NCBI RefSeq assembly: GCF_003946445.1
Contig: NZ_RHOF01000004.1
Location: forward strand, 32,477 to 96,476
Length of the DNA: 64,000 nucleotides
From: Loigolactobacillus jiayinensis
GTDB lineage: Bacteria; Bacillota; Bacilli; Lactobacillales; Lactobacillaceae
Reading direction: 5' to 3'
Below the pieces are notes generated by a model. The model was not told the origin of the DNA. It ran no database searches and saw only the letters and a program-made list of their open reading frames with translations. The translations under genes were made by a program, and so were the position numbers. Positions 52,645-62,328 of the stretch are shown here, in pieces. The first letter of the stretch is position 1. Each line of letters starts with the position of its first letter.

Positions 52645-54149
52645 TTATTTTTATACGCCGCTATCATTGGTGGTAATTGAAACCAGCCGATTACACTTAA
52701 ACTATAAATCACTGGCATAAATTGAATCATGTACCGTGATCGGCCGCCTTCAAATAGCAGTAAAAATAGCAATAAGCCAAAAAAGGCTAAGCGTAAACTG
52801 CGGGCAAAAAAGGCCTGATCCCAAAAGCTTAACAGCACACCAGCCAACAATATGATCCAGATCAATTGCGCAAAAGTATGATAATAACGTAAACGCGTAC
52901 CAAATGGATAATAAAAACTGCGCAAAAAAGCATGCTGCTTTAAATTAGGTTTAGAGAAGAACTCGCCTTCAAATAGCCAGCCCAGCGTCCCATCACTGGT
53001 ATTAGCATAATTTTTAACGACTAAAAATTTTAGATAGCCGCCAAAGCCAAACTTATGCAATCGTTGTTTGATGACTTTGATATTAGCGCTTTGTTGCGCT
53101 TTTTTTGTCGTGAATTTAGTGCTATACAAAAAATCACTTTGCGAATAGGAGCCAGTGGTCCCCTTGTTCATCCCCATCATGATGTAGTGACTCGGTAATT
53201 CAGTTAAATTATCGTGCAGCGGTACAAACGTTTGTTGCTGCAAAGCGTGTTGACTCACCATTTGACATAAGCCAAAGCTGACTAACCCGGCGGCTAACAA
53301 AATAGCCAAGCGCTTAAAATCAAGCCGCCGATAGTTGAAAATAGCAACTAGCGCCAACTCTAACGCAACTGCGATCCCCAAAATCAACGCGCTCGGTTTT
53401 AAAATATAGGCGCCCCAAAAGACAACCCCAAATAAAAGCGCTAAACCTAGTGAATTGCGTAAGGGTTGTTGTGTCCGACTTTGTGTGAGCAAACGATCCA
53501 GTAAAAAAATACTCCCCGCAACAAAAGGCAGAATCACTGTATCACTATAGACCAATAAAATCCACGGCGTTAACAGGAAAATTGCGGGCAATAATAGCCA
53601 AACTACCCGCCGCTGCAAGTAATGCCGTAACGTTAAACCAATCAGAATAATTGCTAAATCAACCAATATCAGATTGATTATGACTAGAACAATTAAAAAA
53701 TTGGTTAAGCCAAAAAATTGCGTTAAATGATAGACACCGCGTTCAGCAAACATCAAGCCTAAATTATTAGGGTTATTCGAAAAATAGTTCGATAGATAAC
53801 TGCCGTCAACAATTGATTTAGTGCTTGCTGCCCAACGTACAATACCCGTATCAAAGCCAGTATCGCTGGCCAAACCGTACACCAACGTAATTTGATAAAC
53901 GATAGCCACCACTGCTAAACACCATTTAGACCGTAAAAAGCGCCAACCCTGAGGCCAGCTCAGCTTGGCTTTTAGGTGCGGCCGCTGGCGTAACCACCAG
54001 TAAGCCCCGCCAACAAGGAGAACTACTAACACGCTGATAGCTAATAACTGTGGGTTTAAATTAGGCGACAGCAGTGCGCCACCAAAAACCAACGCCATTA
54101 CAGCAAACATCACCCATTCCAACGCCAAATTGATTCTATGTTCAAGCAT
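52632..54149 (-). CDS. Polytopic membrane protein, GT-C glycosyltransferase-like
   Basis: 505 residues with about 11-12 membrane segments. An acidic residue pair in the first external loop (LASDTGFDTGIVRWAAST, about 93-110) and the overall layout resemble PMT/ArnT-type (GT39/GT83) lipid-linked sugar transferases, but no diagnostic motif is clear, so substrate and activity are open. Its final codons (RTA and TAA) come from the end of the adjacent repeat. It looks monocistronic. Confidence 0.7.
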   Translation of the reverse strand: MLEHRINLALEWVMFAVMALVFGGALLSPNLNPQLLAISVLVVLLVGGAYWWLRQRPHLKAKLSWPQGWRFLRSKWCLAVVAIVYQITLVYGLASDTGFDTGIVRWAASTKSIVDGSYLSNYFSNNPNNLGLMFAERGVYHLTQFFGLTNFLIVLVIINLILVDLAIILIGLTLRHYLQRRVVWLLLPAIFLLTPWILLVYSDTVILPFVAGSIFLLDRLLTQSRTQQPLRNSLGLALLFGVVFWGAYILKPSALILGIAVALELALVAIFNYRRLDFKRLAILLAAGLVSFGLCQMVSQHALQQQTFVPLHDNLTELPSHYIMMGMNKGTTGSYSQSDFLYSTKFTTKKAQQSANIKVIKQRLHKFGFGGYLKFLVVKNYANTSDGTLGWLFEGEFFSKPNLKQHAFLRSFYYPFGTRLRYYHTFAQLIWIILLAGVLLSFWDQAFFARSLRLAFFGLLLFLLLFEGGRSRYMIQFMPVIYSLSVIGWFQLPPMIAAYKNKRTA

Positions 54150-54177
54150 TAATCCGCCACGACCCTATTCTAAGTAT

Positions 54178-54208
54178 TGAAAAAACAGTGACCGACTACG
54201 TCACTGTC
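54178..54208 (-). terminator. Terminator of yhaO-yhaN-yhaM
   Basis: ACAGTGAC / GTCACTGT, 8 bp with a 7-base loop, followed on the reverse strand by TTTTTT, just after the yhaM stop. Confidence 0.85.
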
Positions 54209-54211
54209 ATT

Positions 54212-55162
54212 TTATTCTTCGTTTGGTTGATAAAAATTACGGTTATTCATCCCGAAAATCCGTTCAGAAAAACTGCCTGGCTCGGTATGGCGTAATGTGG
54301 TAGTCATCATTTGCATCGAGGCATCCAAATTATCAATTTGATGCAGCACCTCCGCCTCAACCACTTCTGGTTCCACTGGCGAACCATATTCACGTAAGCC
54401 GTGGTGCGCTAGAATCACATGCCGTAATAGCAGCATATCTTCGCTAGCGGCGTCGATTTTCAACGCCACACAAGCACGCACAATTTCTTCGTCCACAATG
54501 ACAATATGACCGAGTAAATTTCCTGCCACCGTGTACTGTGTCGCCACTGGACCAGTAAGCTCAACGGTTTTACCAATATCATGTAAAATGACGCCGGCAT
54601 ACAATAATGACCGCTTGATTTCTGGATATTCATCCGCGACGGCCTTAGCCAAGTGTAGCATCGTGATCGTATGGAAAGCCAAGCCACCTTTAAACGCATG
54701 ATGATTGGTTTTAGCGGCTGGGTATTCCAAAAACTCTTCCTGATGCCGCGCCATGATCCAGCGCACCACCCGATTCCAATTTGCATTGGTGATCTCAAAA
54801 ATAGCTTGATTTAATTCCTCACGCAAAGCGCTGGTGCTAAGTGGCGCCTTAGGCAAATAATCAGCTACATGCTCATTTTCATCCGGCGTCGCCACGCGCA
54901 ACTTATAAATTTTAATTTGCGGCTTACCTTGGTACAGCTCACGCTTGCCGCTTAAGAAAATAACTTCGCCGGCTTGAAACAACTCAATATCGGCGTCGCT
55001 GGCATCCCAAAACTTGCCGGTAATCGAGCCTGAAGTGTCTTGAAAGGTGAAGGCAATAAACTTCTTGCCGTTTTTGGCCACACGAACCTCCGCGCCTTTG
55101 ATCAACACAAATAAAGCAACTTCTTCATTATTTTGATAATCGTACAACTGTTTATCGGCCAC
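54212..55162 (-). CDS. yhaM: 3'-5' exoribonuclease YhaM
   Basis: 316 residues. An N-terminal OB-fold (about 15-95) and a C-terminal HD domain: HHAFKGGLAFHTITMLHLAKAV, GVILHDIGKTVELTG, LRHVILAHHG. YhaM trims RNA 3' ends in Gram-positive bacteria and can act on DNA. Third gene of yhaO-yhaN-yhaM. Confidence 0.95.
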   Translation of the reverse strand: MADKQLYDYQNNEEVALFVLIKGAEVRVAKNGKKFIAFTFQDTSGSITGKFWDASDADIELFQAGEVIFLSGKRELYQGKPQIKIYKLRVATPDENEHVADYLPKAPLSTSALREELNQAIFEITNANWNRVVRWIMARHQEEFLEYPAAKTNHHAFKGGLAFHTITMLHLAKAVADEYPEIKRSLLYAGVILHDIGKTVELTGPVATQYTVAGNLLGHIVIVDEEIVRACVALKIDAASEDMLLLRHVILAHHGLREYGSPVEPEVVEAEVLHQIDNLDASMQMMTTTLRHTEPGSFSERIFGMNNRNFYQPNEE

Positions 55163-55272
55163 AAGATGGCCTCCTTTTCATTTAGAAAGTATGTGACATC
55201 AGTAAAATGATTTTTACTGCCGAACATTAGCGGTTAGCCGTGGGCCATAAAATGCCTGCTAAGTGTGCTGCG

Positions 55273-57954
55273 TCACTGCGCTGTCAGCACCGTCACTTGT
55301 CCGACTTGTGGCGACACCGTTTGCGCCGTGAAATAGATCACCTGATTCGTACGACTTAATTCGGCTAGCAGTGTTAGGACTTGTTGCTGGCGTGCTGCGT
55401 CAAAATTAACAAAACTATCGTCGATCACTAATGGCAGCCGCTGCACGTCGCTAATTGTTTGAGCAAAAGCTAACCGCAACGCCACGTATAACTGTTCCGC
55501 AGTCCCTTGCGATAATTCACCAACGGCAAATTGTTGCTTATCTTGACGCACTACGGTAATTTGAGTGGTTGTTAATTTTATTCTAACATACCGCTGTTGC
55601 GTTAAAATGGCAAAATATTTTTCCGCTAGCGTTAACATTGCCGGCAAACGTTGCTGCGACGCTTGACTCAAAGTTTGTTCGATCCACTGCGCCGCTAATT
55701 GATAGCTTAACCAGCGCTGCGTTAGAGTACTAATTTCCGCTTCTTGCTGCGCGACTTGTTGGCGTAACACCCGATAGCTGCCATCGCTAGCTAGTTGCGT
55801 CAATTGCGTTTGGCCAGTGGTTAATTGCCGTTGCGCTGTGTCCAACTGACTTTGTTGTTGCTGCAGTTCAGTTTGGCGCGTTTGCAATTCCGTGGTCAAT
55901 ACATTCAAATCAGCGTAATGCTGCAAATTTGGTAGATCAGCACTAATTTGCGTTGCTAATACTTGTTCGCGTTCAGCTAACTGCTGCTGACTCTGATCGG
56001 CTTGTTGCCGCTGTTTTAATTCATGCTCACTGACTAAATCATGTTGGGCTAACAGCTGATGTAACTGCTGATCAATGCCCGCAATGGCTTGTTGCACCCG
56101 CGTCGTCTGTTGTTGATAATAGGCATAATTTTGATCGCCATCACGTAAATCAGCCAATTGCTGCTGTTGCGCCGTCACAAAATTAGTCGCCTGCGCAATC
56201 GCCGCTGCTGGTTCAGCTGCAGCCAGTGGCAACCAATCATGGGCAAAATTAAAGCCAGCTAACCACTGCTGAATTTGATAAGTGGCGTCACTTTGCCGTT
56301 GCGCTAATTCTTGGTTTTGCTGCTGACAGGCCAGTAGCCGTTGCAGGTCGTGTTGATGATTCAAAATGACATCGTCACTTAAATCAGCGTACCCATAGCG
56401 CGCTTTTAATGACTCCCAGGCCGCCGTATACGCCGTTAAATTACCTTGCGCCGTTGTTTGCTGCTGGGTTAATGCCGCTAGTTGGGCTTGGTGCTGATCC
56501 AATTCAGCCAATGCTTGCTGCCATTGTTGTTGCACTGGATCAGTTGTTGCTGGCGCTTGTTGTTGCCGCTGAAATTGCCAGCCACCTAGCGCTAAACCAA
56601 CTACAGTCACTAATTTCAACCAACCAGGTAAAAACAAACCAATGACCGCAACAATGCCCCAAACTAAATAAGTCGGTTGCTGTTTTGAGCGTTGACTGCG
56701 CCTTTGCGGCTGCTGTAACTGCCCTTCCAGATGCGCGACTTGTTGTTCTAGCACCTGATTTTGTGTTGTCTGTTGCTGCAGTGCTTGTTGTCGTTGCTGA
56801 ATTTGTTGCTGTAATTTTTGCCGTTGTTGCTGATTATTTCGTGCTTGGGTGAAATCCAACTCACTTAACGGCTGCACCGCTTGCTTAGTCCCCAATTGCA
56901 CCTGTAACTGCTGGCTTTCTTCTTGTAGATCCTGCTGCTGTTGTTGCAGTTGTGCACTGACTTGCACCGCAGTTTGAACGTCGGCCACCTGCGCCAATTG
57001 CGCGTCAAATTCCGCCTGATGCTGCTGGTAAAATAAAAACGCCGGCGCCAACTGCTGCTGATCAGTGACCGCATTTAATTTAGCCGCCAATTGCTGCAGT
57101 TCCGCATGACTACTAGCACGTTTTTGCTGCAAAGCTTGATAGTCCTGATACACTTGCGGTGATAATGCCGCAGGTTGTTGGGCGATTTGCTGGCGCACCG
57201 TTTGCCAAGCCTGATAATTAGGCCACGCTGCTTGTAGCTGCGTTAAGGCACTCACCTTAGCACGGCTGGCACTAATTTGTTGGCCTAACGTTTGCACCGC
57301 CGCTTTTTGCCGGTCAACTTGTTGCTGCTGGGTCAAATAAGCAGGTAACGTGGCTTGGGCACTGGCTAATTTAGCGTTAAGCTCATCTAATTTACTCAAT
57401 GCTTGATTTAATGGCCAAACGCGCCCCCGTGGCTTGTACAAGCGTGCTGCTTCGCGCCGATATTTCTGAGCTAAACCAAGCCATTCTTGACTACCGGCAG
57501 CCCCAACAGTCAATAAATGGCGACTTAAATCAGCTTGCTGGAGTTGAAAAATTGCCAGCAGATCTTGCTGATTGAACCGAAAAATTTGCCGAAAAAGTGG
57601 GCCATCGATTGGCGCCAATAATTGCTGTAAAAAGGCGGCGTCATGTTGCTGCCCTGCAGCATCAGTCACTGTGACCTCGCCCCCCGCACGGCCGGCTACG
57701 CGTTTCACCACATAGCGCTGGCCGTGCTGCACCACCGTGATCTGGCCGCCATAGCTGTGACCACTTTTAGGGAGATACTGCGCATAGGGTTTCTTTTTGG
57801 TGGCAAAGCCAAATAAGACACCGTCAATAAAGGCACTTAACGTTGATTTACCAGCTTCATTCGCACCTTGAAACACTTGCAGTTGTGGATCAAAGTCAAA
57901 ATGTTGATCATACCACTTACCAAAACCGAAGATATCAACTGCTTCAATCCGCAT
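55273..57954 (-). CDS. yhaN: SbcC/Rad50-like ATPase YhaN
   Basis: 893 residues. N-terminal Walker A FQGANEAGKSTLSAFIDG (about 32-49), C-terminal signature ELSQGTAEQLYVALRLAFA and Walker B LPLVIDDSFVNFD. The long middle is a Gln-rich coiled coil, interrupted by a hydrophobic segment (YLVWGIVAVIGLFLPGWLKL, about 425-455) that could anchor it in the membrane, a known feature of YhaN proteins. Start ATG 57954 lies inside yhaO (11-base overlap) after AGGTG. Likely a DNA repair complex with YhaO. Confidence 0.92.
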   Translation of the reverse strand: MRIEAVDIFGFGKWYDQHFDFDPQLQVFQGANEAGKSTLSAFIDGVLFGFATKKKPYAQYLPKSGHSYGGQITVVQHGQRYVVKRVAGRAGGEVTVTDAAGQQHDAAFLQQLLAPIDGPLFRQIFRFNQQDLLAIFQLQQADLSRHLLTVGAAGSQEWLGLAQKYRREAARLYKPRGRVWPLNQALSKLDELNAKLASAQATLPAYLTQQQQVDRQKAAVQTLGQQISASRAKVSALTQLQAAWPNYQAWQTVRQQIAQQPAALSPQVYQDYQALQQKRASSHAELQQLAAKLNAVTDQQQLAPAFLFYQQHQAEFDAQLAQVADVQTAVQVSAQLQQQQQDLQEESQQLQVQLGTKQAVQPLSELDFTQARNNQQQRQKLQQQIQQRQQALQQQTTQNQVLEQQVAHLEGQLQQPQRRSQRSKQQPTYLVWGIVAVIGLFLPGWLKLVTVVGLALGGWQFQRQQQAPATTDPVQQQWQQALAELDQHQAQLAALTQQQTTAQGNLTAYTAAWESLKARYGYADLSDDVILNHQHDLQRLLACQQQNQELAQRQSDATYQIQQWLAGFNFAHDWLPLAAAEPAAAIAQATNFVTAQQQQLADLRDGDQNYAYYQQQTTRVQQAIAGIDQQLHQLLAQHDLVSEHELKQRQQADQSQQQLAEREQVLATQISADLPNLQHYADLNVLTTELQTRQTELQQQQSQLDTAQRQLTTGQTQLTQLASDGSYRVLRQQVAQQEAEISTLTQRWLSYQLAAQWIEQTLSQASQQRLPAMLTLAEKYFAILTQQRYVRIKLTTTQITVVRQDKQQFAVGELSQGTAEQLYVALRLAFAQTISDVQRLPLVIDDSFVNFDAARQQQVLTLLAELSRTNQVIYFTAQTVSPQVGQVTVLTAQ

Positions 57955-59161
57955 CGTCATCACCTACTGTCGCTTTATTTTCCTGTAACAGGCTTAATAC
58001 TTGCGCCTGTAAACTAGCAGGTAAATCAGGCTGCCGCAATTCTGCTGCCAAAAAATCAGCTTGATTCAGCGGCTGCGCAACCTGCGCAATGTTCGCCGCC
58101 GAGAAAACTTTTTGCGCACTCGCCTGCCAGTAGGTTTGATCTAGCTGATTAAAATTCAGCTCACTGGCAATTTGTGGCTTCAAGGCATAGAGCCAGCGCC
58201 AAGGCTGTTTTAACGGCTGCTTTTGTAAATAGCTCAATAATTCGTCAGTTTCGATGCGCTTTAATAACGCTGGGCTTAGCTGCTCAGCATTGGTCAATAC
58301 CACTTGTAACAATAATGCTTCTGGCTGCTTTAATTTGGCCACGGCTTGTTCGATGGCATTAATAATCGTCGTCAAACGCACCGCCCCAGCAACGGAAACG
58401 GTGCAGGTCTGCCACTGAATTGGCGCTACTGCGTGAAACGTGGGCTGCAACTGCGTGCCCTTTTGGCTGACTAAATAATAACCACGCGCGCCAGCTTCGT
58501 TTGGATTACGCCCTTGTGGATTACCAGCGTAAACAATTGGTGGCTGTGCCTGCAAGATTTGCTGTTGGTGAATATGGCCCAACGCCCAATAATCATAGTG
58601 TTTTTGGTTCAATTCCGTGAGGCTAAACGGCGCGTAAACCGCATGGGCACTGGCAACACCACTTTGACTGCCGTGTAGTAAGCCGATATGAAAGTCAGTA
58701 TTGGCTTTCACGGGGAATTGTGGCGTCATATCCGTTTCCACCCACCGCTGACTATAGCTAAAGCCACTTAAAGCCACCGACTGGCCAGCCTTAGTCGTTA
58801 AGGTAAAGGTGGCGCCAGTACTGGGGAAAATATGTGTATTTTCCGGTAAAGGTAGCTCCGCTGTTGTATCGGCCACATAATCATGATTACCATAACTTAA
58901 ATACACCGGAATCGCTGCATCAGCCAAGCGCTGCAGCTGCTTTTGCAGGAAAAGTTGTGCCTGAATACTGCGCTCTGCACGATCGTATAAATCGCCCACT
59001 AAACAGACAAAATCAACCTGCTCAGCCAACGCAGCGTCGACAATTTTAGCAAACGCGGTAAAAGTAGCGTCATAGATCTGTTGCCATAATTCTGCCGGCG
59101 CTGTGCGCAAGCCGAGAAACGGTGTATCTAAATGAAGATCCGCTGCATGAATAAATTTCAT
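57944..59161 (-). CDS. yhaO: Metallophosphoesterase YhaO (SbcD/Mre11-like)
   Basis: 405 residues. Phosphoesterase motifs are complete: FIHAADLHLDTPF, LVGDLYDR, YGNHDYV, and HGSQSGV / GHIHQQQ near 180-220. The C-terminal capping part is family-typical. With YhaN it forms an SbcCD-like pair. ATG 59161 follows AAAGGAAG. First gene of the operon. Confidence 0.95.
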   Translation of the reverse strand: MKFIHAADLHLDTPFLGLRTAPAELWQQIYDATFTAFAKIVDAALAEQVDFVCLVGDLYDRAERSIQAQLFLQKQLQRLADAAIPVYLSYGNHDYVADTTAELPLPENTHIFPSTGATFTLTTKAGQSVALSGFSYSQRWVETDMTPQFPVKANTDFHIGLLHGSQSGVASAHAVYAPFSLTELNQKHYDYWALGHIHQQQILQAQPPIVYAGNPQGRNPNEAGARGYYLVSQKGTQLQPTFHAVAPIQWQTCTVSVAGAVRLTTIINAIEQAVAKLKQPEALLLQVVLTNAEQLSPALLKRIETDELLSYLQKQPLKQPWRWLYALKPQIASELNFNQLDQTYWQASAQKVFSAANIAQVAQPLNQADFLAAELRQPDLPASLQAQVLSLLQENKATVGDDDAD

Positions 59162-59270
59162 TGCCGCGCTTCCTTTCGTATTTCTATGAAAATTCAAAAA
59201 ATTGTGGCGTCCAAGTCGTTGATTCAGCGCGGCATTAAACTACCGAGTTTTCTCAACCGACACCACTTAT

Positions 59271-59336
59271 AAAAAAATCGGCCGGCGAGCGCTTAGTCAG
59301 CATACTGCCCGACTATTCGTCCCGCGCGACCGACCT
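59271..59336 (-). terminator. Terminator of the YlbF-family gene
   Basis: On the reverse strand TCGGTCG pairs with CGGCCGA, extended by GCG/CGC, and is followed by seven T residues. The loop is long (about 40 bases). Confidence 0.6.
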
Positions 59337-59402
59337 AAATTGCGCCAATCTTATTCTTTTAACCTTGAATTGGCACAATCAGATTACTTTTTAAGGCACT
59401 GA

Positions 59403-59747
59403 TTAATTAGCGTACAATTCTTGGACTGGCTTAGTAATGATTTGGTTTAAGTCATCCATAATTTGGCTCATGGCTTTTTCTTTTTCCATTAACGCTTGAA
59501 CTTCTTTGAATTCGCCGACTTTGCCTGCTAAATCATGTGCTTTGTCAATATCGGCATCAGCCAATTCTTGACCTTGCATTTGTTTTTGTTGTAAATCAAT
59601 ATTAACTTTTTGGAATTGCTTGAACATGTCGTAGGCGGTTTTGTTTTGTTTCATTGCATCGTATGCTGCTTGCAAAGCAACAAATTCATCGATCTGTCGT
59701 AATTCGCCTTCTAATTTGTTTGCTGTATCGTACACCTTGACTGCCAT
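59403..59747 (-). CDS. YlbF/YmcA-family protein
   Basis: 114 residues, all-helical. ANKLEGELRQIDEFVALQAAYDAMKQN and a Gln-rich middle match the Com_YlbF family (YheA/YmcA/YlbF). In B. subtilis YlbF-YmcA-YaaT adjust RNase Y and sporulation/competence, but the single-gene YheA branch is uncharacterised. ATG 59747 follows CGGAGG. Its upstream gap holds a shortened structured element. Confidence 0.88.
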   Translation of the reverse strand: MAVKVYDTANKLEGELRQIDEFVALQAAYDAMKQNKTAYDMFKQFQKVNIDLQQKQMQGQELADADIDKAHDLAGKVGEFKEVQALMEKEKAMSQIMDDLNQIITKPVQELYAN

Positions 59748-59776
59748 GTTGGGCCTCCGTTAATTTTAGATTATGC

Positions 59777-59841
59777 AGAGTGTTGGCAAAAGCGTTCAGC
59801 TTCTGAGCATTAGCCAAGTAAGCTGCTTTTCCAAACACTCG
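59777..59841 (+). repeat. Shortened (65-bp) member of the 122-bp element family
   Basis: Starts AGAGTGTTGG, keeps a GTTC bulge, AGCTT / AAGCT helix and GAGCATTAGC, then jumps to AAGCTGCTTTTCCAAACACTCG. The interior with CACGAAGTG is missing; the hairpin still forms with one offset base. Confidence 0.7.
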
Positions 59842-59909
59842 TAACATTACTTCAAATAGTATAGCATGTTCTGAACCGTTTTCCTAGCCAGAAACGAACG
59901 TCTGTGCGT

Positions 59910-62060
59910 TTAATTGCCAAACAAACCTTTGACTGAATCGAACCAACTCTTGGCTTTAGTGGTCGCCGAATTTAGATTCTCTTTGGCCTTCGTGGCGCCA
60001 TCCTTAACCTGACTCCACACGTCTGACGAATTAGTCGTTTGTTCTGCACTAGCCCGCGTTTTAGCGTCCTTCGTGCTGAACTTTGTGCCCGCAGTTTCCG
60101 GTAAAATATTGTTCATTTCTGACTGCCAAACTTTCGCCACGCCTTCTTCACTGATCCCAGCTAGAAAATGACTGCTATCAGTGCTGTCGAAACCAATCCA
60201 AGTGGCCACCACAATATCCGGCGTGTAACCGACGACCCACTGATCCTTGGTACCGAAGCCATAACTATCGGGAACTTCGGTACTGCCAGTTTTACCTGCC
60301 ACATCATAGCCGGTTGGTTTAGCTGAGGTCCCAGTGCCGTAGTCAAAGACGCCTAGCATCATGCTATTCATCTCTTTGGCAGTTGTAGCTGTCATCACTC
60401 GTTTAGCACTGGTTTCCGTATTATCGACGATCACGTTACCGCTGGCGTCCACAATTTTAGTAATAAAATGACTGCTAGGACGCTTGCCTTGATTGGCAAA
60501 AGTCGCGTACGCACCAGCCATTTGATAAGGTGAAACCCCAATGTTCAAGCCGCCTAGCGCCATGGCCAAGTTTTGATCACTTTTTGGTAAAGTAATGCCA
60601 AAGTTTTTTACGGATTCAACGCCCTTTTGCACACCAATTTGATCTAATAACCAAACTGCTGGGGCATTTAAGCTTTGCGCAAGGGCATTATACATGGGTA
60701 CTTTGCCGGCATAATTATTACCGTAATCAGTTGGCGTATAGTGATTTGAACCGTAAGATAATTTTTTATCGGTTAACTCAGAATCATAGTGGTACCCATT
60801 TTCCAGTGCTGGCGTGTATACCGCTAATGGCTTCATCGTCGAGCCCGGCTGCCGTTTGATCTGTGTCGCCCGGTTATAACCGCGGAAAACGGGTTCACTA
60901 TTACGACCACCGACCACGGCCGCCACACCACCTGTTTGTGGATCCATGGCCACTGAGGCGCCTTCAACCTTAGTACCATCGCTAGCATTGGCCGGAAAGA
61001 TTGTGCTGTCAGCGAAAGAATCGTCCATTTTTTGCTGATAAGTTTGGTTGAGTGCCGTATAGATTTTATAGCCTTTGTTCATGATTTCTTCTTCGGTCAA
61101 GCCGTATTTGCTGATGGCTTCGTTGATTACCGCGTCAAAATAGTACGGGTAGCGATAGCCGTTGGTCGAATTATAATTATCCTGTAAATTCAGCGCTTCT
61201 TGCTTAGCAGTAGCGGCTTGGCTAGTCGTCAATTTACCGTTATCGACCATTAAACCGAGAATCAAATTACGCCGCGAAAGATTATATTTGGGATGGTCAA
61301 TTGGGTTGTAAAAGCTAGGACTACGCAACATGGCGGCCATGCTAGCTGCTTCTGCGGTATCAATATCGGCGGCACTTTTACCAAAATACTTCTCCGCCGC
61401 ATCCTGCACTCCCCACACGCCATTCCCGAAATAAGCGTTATTCAGGTACATCGTAATGATATCTTGTTTACTATAAACTTTATTGATCTCAATGGATAAA
61501 AACAGCTCTTCGGCCTTACGCATCAGGGTTTGTTGCTGGGTCAACAAGGCATTTTTCGCCAATTGCTGCGTCAGCGTGCTACCACCGCCACTGATCTGAC
61601 CGTGATGGATCACGTAACTAACAGCCGCGCGGGCGTAACCCTTGATACTGAAGCCAGGATTAGTCCAGAAGGTACGATCTTCAGTGGAGGTCACCGCGTT
61701 TTGAATTTGCGTGGAAATTTTATTATAGCTGACGTAGGTTCCTTTTTGAGCGTATAACGAGCCCGCCTTTTGATTCTTGTAATCATAGATCGTCGTTGTC
61801 GTCTGTAAGTTGGCTTTTAAATGTTCAACGTCAGAGGTCTTGGCCAAAAAAGTTAAATAACTGCTGAACCCAAGAAAAATGAGCAGCAGCACTAAAATCA
61901 GCCAACGCGTCATCAAAAAGCGGCGCCAGAAATGGCGAACTGCGTGCCAGAAGCCGTGCCAATAAGGCGCAATGAAATGAAAAAATGGCGCTAAGAAGTG
62001 GCCAATTGCGCTAAAAATACGGCGTAATGTTGCTAAAAAGTTTTGCATATTGTTCCTCAT
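59910..62060 (-). CDS. Class A penicillin-binding protein (PBP1A/2A type)
   Basis: 716 residues. A cytoplasmic N-terminus, one membrane helix (about 53-75), a GT51 glycosyltransferase domain (EDRTFW, ISGGGSTLTQQLAKN, EMYLN-like TMYLNNAYFGNGVWG), and a transpeptidase domain with the Ser in PGSTMKPLAVY, SLN motif AQSLNAPAVW and VAGKTGST. It polymerises and crosslinks peptidoglycan outside the membrane. The C-terminal Thr/Ser/Lys-rich tail (about 645-716) is hydrophilic. Monocistronic. Confidence 0.95.
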   Translation of the reverse strand: MRNNMQNFLATLRRIFSAIGHFLAPFFHFIAPYWHGFWHAVRHFWRRFLMTRWLILVLLLIFLGFSSYLTFLAKTSDVEHLKANLQTTTTIYDYKNQKAGSLYAQKGTYVSYNKISTQIQNAVTSTEDRTFWTNPGFSIKGYARAAVSYVIHHGQISGGGSTLTQQLAKNALLTQQQTLMRKAEELFLSIEINKVYSKQDIITMYLNNAYFGNGVWGVQDAAEKYFGKSAADIDTAEAASMAAMLRSPSFYNPIDHPKYNLSRRNLILGLMVDNGKLTTSQAATAKQEALNLQDNYNSTNGYRYPYYFDAVINEAISKYGLTEEEIMNKGYKIYTALNQTYQQKMDDSFADSTIFPANASDGTKVEGASVAMDPQTGGVAAVVGGRNSEPVFRGYNRATQIKRQPGSTMKPLAVYTPALENGYHYDSELTDKKLSYGSNHYTPTDYGNNYAGKVPMYNALAQSLNAPAVWLLDQIGVQKGVESVKNFGITLPKSDQNLAMALGGLNIGVSPYQMAGAYATFANQGKRPSSHFITKIVDASGNVIVDNTETSAKRVMTATTAKEMNSMMLGVFDYGTGTSAKPTGYDVAGKTGSTEVPDSYGFGTKDQWVVGYTPDIVVATWIGFDSTDSSHFLAGISEEGVAKVWQSEMNNILPETAGTKFSTKDAKTRASAEQTTNSSDVWSQVKDGATKAKENLNSATTKAKSWFDSVKGLFGN

Positions 62061-62251
62061 TTACTTAAAAAGTGGCTGAAAAGACGTCCAGTGGTTTAAC
62101 TAATGTACTGAATCGCCATTTTATTGTAGCATATTTATGCCCACGAAAAATTAAGCCTGATTTAAGTTTAGGTGAAGATGTGTATCAGCACCTCGGTCTT
62201 TAGACGGAAAAATAATTGCGCTTTTTGAATCAGCACTAGTAAAAAACTAAT

Positions 62252-62280
62252 TTGGCAGCCGTGACTTTTTTAGGTAGAAT
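62252..62280 (+). promoter_or_regulatory. Promoter of the rluA-type gene
   Basis: TTGGCA (62252-62257) and TAGAAT (62275-62280) with a 17-base spacer, about 48 bases before the start codon. Confidence 0.7.
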
Positions 62281-62328
62281 AGAAGCAGTCTGAAAAATCG
62301 TAGTTAGCACTTAAAGAGGGAAAAACTC

